DNA of 64,000 bases, from assembly GCF_905171765.1 (NCBI RefSeq), contig NC_053389.1, positions 747,721,146-747,785,145 of the forward strand. Reading direction: 5' to 3'. Of this stretch, positions 56,230-64,000 are shown one piece after another (the first letter of the stretch is position 1; every line of letters starts with the position of its first letter). The notes under the pieces were generated by a model. It was not told the DNA's origin. It did not search any database and saw only the letters and a program-made list of their open reading frames with translations. The position numbers were made by a program, and so were the translations under genes. The DNA comes from Bufo bufo. Taxonomy: Eukaryota; Chordata; Amphibia; Anura; Bufonidae.

Positions 56230-56930
56230 ACTCTACCGCCATATTTCTAGGCACCACGTCTCCAGTCGACTGACCAGCAAGATTTACCAGCATCTGTTCC
56301 AGGACATGAAGCAGTGGAATGACATTGTTCATCACGTAGTCCTGGCGACTGACAAATAACGTGGCCTCCTCAAAAGCCCTGAGTAAATGGCAGGTGTCAC
56401 GCATGAGCTGCCACTGGCTGCCACTGGCTTGGATCATCAAGAAATCGTTGATGACCTTTCTCTGTTCGTATAGTCAGTCCAACATATGGAGGGTGGAATT
56501 CCAACGAGTGGAAACATCGCATATCAGCCTATGTTGGGGGATGCCGTTCTGCCGCTGCAGGTCAAGGAGGGTGCGCTTTGCTGTGTACGAGTAGCTGAAA
56601 TGCATGCAAAGTTTCCTGGCCATTTTTAGGATGTCTTGCAGATGGGTGGAAGGCTTCAAAAACCAGTTGACAACCAGATTGAATATGTGTGCCATTCAGG
56701 GTGCATGACTCAGCCCTCCTTGACGCAGCGAAAACACCATGGTTCCTATTTTTAGTTGTCGCGAAGAAAGCCAGGATTCCATTTCTTGCTGAAAGTCACG
56801 GAGCAGTTCCTCCCCTCTGTGACTCAGTTCGCCCAGGCATACCAGGTGCACAACAGCGTGAGAGTGATGAGAGGGGTCGCATATGGCTTGCATACACTTC
56901 ATGCCTCCAACATAATTCTTAGATCTCTAC
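56230..56930 (-). pseudogene. hAT transposase fragment (copy 4)
   Basis: Minus-strand core pieces: HIFNLVVNWFLKPSTHLQDIL, LICDVSTRWNSTLHMLD, then QLMRDTCHLLRAFEEATLFV and PLLHVLEQMLVNLAGQ. These match copy 3 (18600-18950) closely. The C-terminal dimerisation block is missing and the sequence runs into the CENPL copy at about 56170-56230. Frame changes and stops make it dead. Confidence 0.8.
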
Positions 56931-56989
56931 ATTAAAATAATGTATTTGGTGTAAATCGAGGGGCATAGTTGTAGACATTGAATTCACAA

Positions 56990-57625
56990 GAGATGCAGAG
57001 CAGCACAGTTTTCTTTAAAACTAAAAATTTCATGACTGCATAATTCGGCCCATACAGTAAAAGGAGGTGTACGGTCACCCATACATTTTCCCAAAGAAAG
57101 CCTGTGTCACATAAAGAATTTCACCACTAAGTACTTCGGTCCATATCACAAAAGGATGTGTACAGTCACCCATACATTTTCCAAAAGAAAGCCTGTGTCA
57201 CATAAAGAATTTCACCACTAAGTAGTTCCGTCCATACCGCAAAAGGAAGTGTACAATCACCAATCAATTTTCTCGAAGAAAGCATGTTTGAAATAAAAAA
57301 ATTCACCAATGAAAGGATAATGGAATTCGGTTCATATAGAAAAAAGTCTACAATCACCCATCAATTTTCCCCCAAAAATTATGTTTCACATAAAAAATTT
57401 CACCACTTTGTAATTCAGTCCATACCGCAAAAGGAGCTGTACAATCACCCATCAATTTTCCCGAAGAAAACATGGTTGAAATAAAGAATTTCACCAATGA
57501 AAGGATAGTGGATATCGGTTCATACATAAGAAAGTCTACAATCACCCATCAATTTTTCCAAGCAAAAGCCTGTTTCACATAAAAAATTTCACCACTACGT
57601 AATTTGGTCCATACCGCAAAAAGGG
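56990..57625. repeat. Tandem array, about 93-bp unit, about 6 copies
   Basis: aatttcaccacta with ggtccata and caatcacccatcaattttcc recurs every 90-99 bases. Moderately diverged. Lies upstream (minus-strand sense) of hAT copy 4. Confidence 0.85.
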
Positions 57626-57629
57626 CTTC

Positions 57630-59060
57630 ACCACATATACAATAACTGCACCTCTCAACAGCAATTAGGCCCTAATTTTTTTCTACTTTTACACAACACA
57701 ACAGGCTTTTCAAAAGATAAGTGCAACGCTGGACGGCGATTATATTTTTATTTTGCCACTAATAAATGGCAAACAGGGCTGTAGAATATATCACTGCACC
57801 GCACAAGGGCATTTAGGCCCTAATTTTTTTCTACTTTTACACAACACAACAGGATTTTCAACAGATAAGTGCAAAGCTGGACGGCGATTATATTTTTATT
57901 TCACCACTAATAAACAGCAAACAGGGCTGTAGAATATATCACTACACCGCTGAATGGCAATTAGGCCCTAACTTGTTTCTATTTTTACACTACACAAACG
58001 GCTTTTCAACAGATAAGTGCAATGCTGGACGGCAAATGTATTTTTCTTTCGCCACGAATACACGGCAAACAGGGCTGTAAAATATATCTGTCACGAACCG
58101 GCAGGACAGGTAGTGAATCCTCTGGACCAGAGAGGCGATGGCGCGGGTTGTACAAGAGGACCGGTTCTAAGCATTTACTGGTCTTCACCAGAGCCCGCCG
58201 CAAGGCGGGATGGATTTTCCGCGGCGGTAACTACCAGGTCGTGTCCCCTAGTAACAACTCAACCTCTCTGGCAGCTGATAAGGCGTGGTACACAGGGAGA
58301 AGGTAAGAGCGTAGTCGGACGTAGCAGCGGTCAGGGCAGGCGGCAAAGGTTCAAAGGCGAGTGGACGGTAGCAACGGGTACGGCAACAGGTAAGGCAAAC
58401 TAACATCGTAGGGAACGCTTTCTCTGAGGCACAAGGCACAAAGATCTGGCAGAAGGCTGTGGGAGGAGAAGGTATAAATGGGCAGTGCACAGGTGCAGCC
58501 TAATTAAGTCAGCACTGCCTCTCACAACCTTAACCCTTAATAACCCCTTTGGACCAGGCACCAATCACTGGTGCACTGGTCCTTTGAATCTAAGAGTCCC
58601 GGCGCGCGCGCGCCCTAGAGAGCGAGGACGCACACGCCGAGATGCTGGAGTGCTGCCTGGGGGCATACGCTGTGAGCGCTCCGAGGCCAGCAGGGGACCC
58701 GGAGCGCTCAGCGTAACAATATCACTGCACCGCACAAGGGCAATTAGGCCCAATTTCTTTTCTATTTTTACACTACACAAAAGGCTTTTTAACAGATGAG
58801 TGCAACGCTGGACAGCGAATATATTTTTATTTCGCCACTAATACACGGCAAACAGGGCTGTAGAATACTGTATATCACTGCACAGATGAACGGCAATTAT
58901 TCCCTAATTTTTTTCTACTTTTACATTACACAAAAGGCTTTTCAACAGATAAGCGCAACGCTGGATGGTGAATACATTTTTATTTCACCACTAATACACG
59001 GCAAAAAAGGTTTAGCATATAACTGCACCGCACAAGGGCAAATAAGATGCACTGTAGAAA
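57630..59060. repeat. Tandem array, about 148-bp unit, interrupted by a solo LTR
   Basis: aggcttttcaacagataagt, gcaacgctggacggcga and cggcaaacagggctgtagaa recur every 147-150 bases on both sides of the LTR at 58089-58718. The array forms the 5' region of hAT copy 4. Confidence 0.88.
58089..58718. mobile_element. Solo LTR with 5-bp TSD
   Basis: Runs from tgtcacgaac to cagcgtaaca (TG...CA), 630 bases, flanked by atatc on both sides (58084-58088 and 58719-58723). It interrupts one unit of the 148-bp array. GC-rich compared with the array; cgcgcgcgcg at about 58602-58612. Probably a Ty3/Gypsy or ERV LTR left by recombination; no internal region remains. Confidence 0.85.
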
Positions 59061-60436
59061 TATTTCCTTGTAATAAACCCTGTTAATGGCTTTATCAAAC
59101 AGCACTTAAAACGCTGGAATGACAGAGTTGTATAATGGCAATTTGGATCCCCAGTCAGTGCAGCAAGGGGTAACAAGATTGTTCCTATTACTCAGTCAGT
59201 AACCTCCCCTACTGAACCCTGTTCTACATAAATGCTGTGGGATGATTCCTCCCTATCCTTTTCCTGCACTTATAAATAGTTTTTTTCACCACAATCAAGT
59301 CTTTAATAGCTGTATCAAACAGCACTTGCACCCCAATAACAAGAACGGTTTGCTGGAATGACAGAGCTGTATAATGGCAATTTGGATAGGGGAGCAGGTC
59401 ACCTCCTAATGCATCCCTATACCTAGCCTAAACTCCTCACCAGGACACGGAAGAACAGGAGTCTCAAAAGGCCTAGAAGCAGGGAAAGGAAAAGACCATA
59501 TGCAGCAAGAGAAACGGTAGGTAAGAAAACAAGACAACACACCTACCTGCCGCTGCCACAACGACTGGAACCCGTGAATACGTACCGGAGCCCTAACACC
59601 AAACAGGACACCATACCAGCAACTCTCACAGGTATCCAGCACACTAAATCATAACCCCACACCAAACATACAACACAAGTAAGGGAGGGAAGACATCGCT
59701 GGAGACCTTGATGTTCCACTAGGAGGCCCTCACTCTGGGAGATGGAACATGAAGACCAGGAGCATAACTCCAACACCCACCATAGCTGAAGTACCACTGA
59801 CTCCTGGCCTCTAGCCACAGGTAAGATGAAGCACCTAGTGACCACGCCCAACAAGGTGGTTAACCCCTCCAGCACCGGACAGAGGAGGAAACAACTCAAA
59901 GGGGAAGTGCATAAAAAGCTACACATTGCAGCAGGCAACAACATATAAGGCAACCATGTCGCGGCACACACCACAAAGGCCATGACACTGCCCCCGCATG
60001 CTGAAACAGCAACACGTTGCCACAGGCAACAGCAAGCATGGCATAAGTGTCACAGCGCACACCAAAGGCCGTGATAAAGGGGTAACAGTATTGTTCCTAT
60101 TACCCAATCTGTAACCTCCCCTACTAAACCCTGTTCTACACAAATGCTGTGGAAAAGATTCCTCCCTATCCTTTCCCTGCACTTATAAATCATTTTCACT
60201 ACAATCAAGTCTTTCCTATCACTGTCCCTAGCACCTGCAGACGTCTCTCCCTGCACTTAGTACACAGGTAAATGGCAGAATCTAAGATGGCTGCCGCTAT
60301 TTATAAGGCTGTGACATCACAGGGCTGGCTGGCTGCTGATTGGCTGCATGCATGGCATTATGGGTGATCCAGCCTTCCCAGAGTTCCTTTCTGCATATCC
60401 TCACACGTGCAGCAACCATTTTAGGAAAATATGTGA
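59061..60436 (-). mobile_element. hAT copy 4, 5' region with duplicated block and an unclassified insert
   Basis: A block with ggggtaacaagattgttcct and cctgcacttataaat at 59166-59280 is repeated at 60074-60190. Between them (about 59385-60060) lies GC-richer sequence with repeated ggccatgacactgc and ggcataagtgtcac motifs, probably an inserted LTR or non-autonomous element whose ends I cannot fix. Right of it are the TATA box (60298-60305) and the promoter block shared with hAT copy 3. Confidence 0.5.
60298..60305 (-). promoter_or_regulatory. TATA box of hAT copy 4
   Basis: TATAAATA on the minus strand within gtgatgtcacagcc...gccatctt, the block also found at 15873-15880. Confidence 0.6.
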
Positions 60437-60444
60437 TTCGTTAC

Positions 60445-61214
60445 TAGTGATGAGCGGCAGGGGTCATATTCGAATTTGTGATATTTCGCAAATATTTTGT
60501 AGAATATTCGTTGAATATTCGCGAATTCGAATATTCATTATATTCTACATTCTTTTTTTTTTGTCGAAAATGGCAAGGTAATGATCGCTTATTATGCAAA
60601 TATTATCAATACAGGGAAGTCATGATTCATGAATTCAGATGGAAAAAAATTACGACTATTCTAAAAAACTAATATATAGCACTATATTCAATATAGTGAT
60701 ATATATACGTATTTTAGAATAGTTGTCATTTTTTTCCATCTGAAGTGAACACTGATCACTTCAGATGGAAAAAATGATGACTATTCTAAAATACAAATAT
60801 ATGACACTATATTGAATATAGTGCTATATATTAGTTTTTTAGAATATTCGTAATTTTCTTCCATTTGAAGTGAACAGTGTTCAGTGTTCACTTCAGATGG
60901 AAAAAAAATGACGACTATTCTAAAACACAAATATATAGCACTATATTATATATAGTGCTATATATTTGATTTTTAGAATATTCGTCATTTTTTTCAATTC
61001 TGAAGTCATGATTCCTCTCTGCTTAAGTTGCTTGTGGGCCAATGACTCATTGGCCCACAAGCAACAAGCAAGGAGGAATAATGTGTTCATATGAAAAAAT
61101 GACGAATATTCGATGTAACAAATATATAGCACTATAATCGAAATATTAGCAAATTCTCAAAGTGGCGATATTCGAGATAAAAATCTGATTTTCGAATATT
61201 CGCGCTCAACACTA
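60445..61214. mobile_element. Nested palindromic hAT MITE, 8-bp TSD
   Basis: 770 bases with TIR tagtgatgagcg/cgctcaacacta and 8-bp duplication ttcgttac (60437-60444 and 61215-61222). The interior is a series of about 180-base units that are each palindromic: tatagcactata, ttctaaaa/ttttagaa, gaagtgaacactgatcacttc, ggcccacaagcaac. It inserted in the terminal region of hAT copy 4. Confidence 0.88.
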
Positions 61215-61318
61215 TTCGTTACCACGAAGCGCGAGGAAATTCGCATTTGGTGCGAATCAAATTTTTCCTAAAATTCGGAACGAATTCCACTTCGTCAGAT
61301 TCGATTCGCTCATTTCTA
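61215..61318 (-). mobile_element. hAT copy 4, right terminus
   Basis: Reads, on the minus strand, tagaaatgagcgaatcgaat and then the block shared with the left end of copy 3 (15630). It marks the 5' end of the minus-strand hAT that begins here. Confidence 0.7.
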
Positions 61319-64000
61319 GTAATATTTTTGGAACCCTTTTACTTATCCAAGCGATTCAGAGATTGTTTTCTCGTGACACATTGTACTTCATGTTAATGGT
61401 AAATATGAGACAATATGTTTTACCATTATTTATAAAAAAAAATCCAAAAGTTAACAAAAAAGATTTACTGCCTCCCTCATAAAATATTTATTAATTAACA
61501 GTCCCCATATGTCTAATTTATGTTGGCATCATTTTAATGTAATTTACATTTTTTTAGGACGCTAGAAGAATTTTTGAAGCAATTTTTGATATTTTTAAGA
61601 ACATTTCCAAAGTCAACTTTTTTAAGGACCAGTTCAGTTCTGAAGTCACTTTGTGGGGCTTGCATAATAGAACTAACATATAAATGACCCCATTTTAGAA
61701 ATGACACCCCTCAAACTATTCAAAATTGGTTTTAGAAATGTTGTTAACCCTTTAGGTATTACACAGGAATTAAAACAAAATAGAGAAGTGAATTTTCAAA
61801 ATATCCCTTTTTTTGTAGATTTTTAATTTTAATCATTTTTTTCCTGGAACACATCAAGGGTTAACAACAAAACAAACCTCAATATTTATTACCTGATTCT
61901 CCAGTTTGCAGAAACACCCCATATGTGGTCATATACCGCTGTTTGGGCACACGGCAGGGCACAGAAGGCAAGGAGCGCCATATGGTTTTTGGAGGGCAGA
62001 TTTTGCTGGAATGGTCTTTGGGCACCATGTTGCATTTGAAGAGGCCCTGAGGTAACCCCACAGTAAAAACCCTCAAAAAGTGACCACATTTTGTAAAATA
62101 CACCACCCAAGGAATTTTTAAGGAGTCTAGCGAGCAATTCATTCAACAGCTGTTTCATAGAATTTTTTATACTTGGGTGTGAAAAAGAAAAGCACTTTTT
62201 TTTTTACAAGAAAATGGTGCTTTAGGCCCAAACTTTCTTTTTCAAAAAAGATAACAGGAGTATACACCCCCCCTAATCTGCTACTCACTTTCTCCTGAGT
62301 ACAGTAACACCCCAATTGTGGTCGTAAACTGTTACTTGGGGATACGCCAGGGCTCAGAAGGGAGGGAGCGGCATCTGGATTTTCTAACATGGAATTTTCT
62401 ATCATGGTTTTTAAGAGCAATAACTTTTTTTTTTGTTCAATTAGCTGCATGAGGGCCCATTTTGTGCAAGACAAGCTGTAGTTTTTATTGGCACCATTTT
62501 GGCATACATTTGGCTTTCTGGTTGCTTTTTATCTCATTTTTGGGAGGTGAAGTCACAGAAAAAGCTGTTTGGTGTCATTTTTCTATTTTTTTTTACACCG
62601 TTCAATTGATGGGCTAGATCATGTGATATTTTTATAGATCCAGTTATTACGGATGCAACATTACCAAATATGTCTAGTTTCTTTTTTCTTTTTACGTTCT
62701 ACACAATAAATTTTTTTTTTTTTAAACAATCATGTTTTTGTGTTGCTATATTCTTAGAGCCATATTTTTTTTCATTTTTCTATAGTCTTGTCTGAGGGCT
62801 TGTTTTTTGCGGGACGAGGTGATGTTTTTATTACTACCATTTTAGGGTACATATGACTTTTTGATTGATTGCTATTATGTTTTTTGTGAGGTGAGGTGAG
62901 GTGACAAAAAAATCAGTTTTGGCATAATTTTTATTACTTTTTTTTACACTGTTTACATTATGGGGTAGATCATTTGATATTTTTGAACAGCCAATTGTGA
63001 TACTAAATACGTCAATTTGTTTATAATTTTTTACATTTTACACATTAAGAGCATTTTTAGAAAAAAATAATCATGTTTTTATGATGACAATTTCGTAGAG
63101 CCATATTTTTTTATTTTTATGGCTATGATCTTGTGTGGGAGCTAATTTTTTGCGGGATGAGGTGACGTTTTTATTGCTACCATTTTGGGGTACATACGAC
63201 TTTTTGATTGATTAACATCATGTTTTTTGGGAGGTAAGCTCACCAAAAAATCTGTTTTGGTGCAATGTTTATTATTTTTTCACCTGATGGGGTAGAACAT
63301 ATGATATTATTATTATAAAGCCGTTCGTTATGAACGTGGTGATACCAAATATGTATATTTTTATTTTTTTCTTCTATTTGTTAACATTTTCTAACCACTT
63401 CACATCCGGGCCATTTGCCCCCTTCCTAACCAGGCCTAATTTTGCTAATCTGACATATCTCACTTTATGTGGTAAAAGCTTTGGAACGCTTTTACTTATC
63501 CAAGCCATTCAGAGATTGTTTTCTCATGACACATTGTACTTCATGATAGTCATAAATTTGAGTCAATATATTTCACCTTTATTTATGAAAAAATCTCAAA
63601 TTTACCCGAAAACTTTTAACATTCGCAATTTTCAAAATTTCAATCTCTCTGCTTTTAAAACATAAAATACCTCATATAATATTTATTACTTAACATTCCC
63701 CATATGTCTACTTTATGTTGCCATCATTTTGGAAATGTCATTTTATTTATTTAGGATGTTAGAAGGCTTAGAATTTTAGAAGCAATTTTTTAAACTTTTA
63801 AGAAAATTGCCAAAACACACTCTTTAGGGACCAGTTCAGGTCTGAAGTCACTTTGTGAGGCTTATATAGTGGATACCCCCATAAATGACCCCATTGTAAA
63901 AACTAGACCCCTCAAGTTACTTAAAACTGATTTTACAAACTTTGTTAACCCTTGAGGTGTTCCACAAGAATTTAATGAAAATGGAGATCAAATATTTACA
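61319..64000. repeat. T-rich dispersed repeat with nested duplications, no gene
   Basis: 61334-61810 is repeated at about 63478-63990 (both with ttttacttatccaag and ccagttcag.tctgaagtca). In between, a block with ttttttgcgggacgaggtga and gggtacata recurs with a period of about 345 bases (62757, 63103, and a diverged copy near 62410). No ORF longer than 111 codons and none with domain features. TE superfamily not recognised; it runs past the window end. Confidence 0.6.

Overview
The window is repeat-dominated vertebrate nuclear DNA, most likely from a frog or toad. The evidence is the TE mix: several hAT elements with BED fingers, Tc1-like elements, TTAA-flanked T2/Kolobok-type MITEs as known from Xenopus, a Ty3/Gypsy chromovirus and Penelope-like tails. 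A centromere protein L (CENPL) pseudogene gives a vertebrate protein match. No intact cellular gene is visible. There is one 500-base run of N (5893-6392).

Layout. 1-9431: two minus-strand hAT copies, a 15-copy 295-bp array and the gap. 9431-15630: a Penelope-like fragment with a hammerhead ribozyme motif, several MITEs, a 32-bp minisatellite and anonymous sequence. 15630-21414: a plus-strand hAT with a TATA box, two minisatellites and a dead transposase. 21415-23840: a 5'-truncated Gypsy chromovirus. 24703-26323 and 27403-29073: two dead DD34E Tc1 copies, the second inside an LTR-like repeat. 29954-32391: palindromic MITEs. 32893-46495: a complete, very young endogenous retrovirus (ERV). 47267-56170: a CENPL pseudogene split by a 7,855-bp hAT element that itself carries an intact DD37E Tc1 transposon. 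56230-61318: a fourth hAT with long arrays, a solo LTR and a nested palindromic hAT MITE. 61320-64000: a low-complexity dispersed repeat.

The ERV is the most complete system. It has 1.69-kb LTRs that differ by one substitution and two simple-repeat length changes, and a perfect 5-bp target duplication. It also has a tRNA-Arg-like primer site, an open gag and an open pol. Gag and pol share a frame, separated by a single UGA, which suggests stop-codon readthrough. Env is complete in outline (signal peptide, N-glycosylation sites, furin-type site, fusion-peptide-like segment, membrane anchor) but is broken into two frames near 41549. The arrangement and the tRNA-Arg-like primer site suggest an epsilon-like, snakehead-retrovirus-like lineage; this is inference.

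Nesting gives a relative order: CENPL copy, then the 8-bp-TSD hAT, then the TA-flanked DD37E Tc1. The hAT copies share a layout of TIR, TATA promoter, tandem array and transposase, with a different array in each copy.
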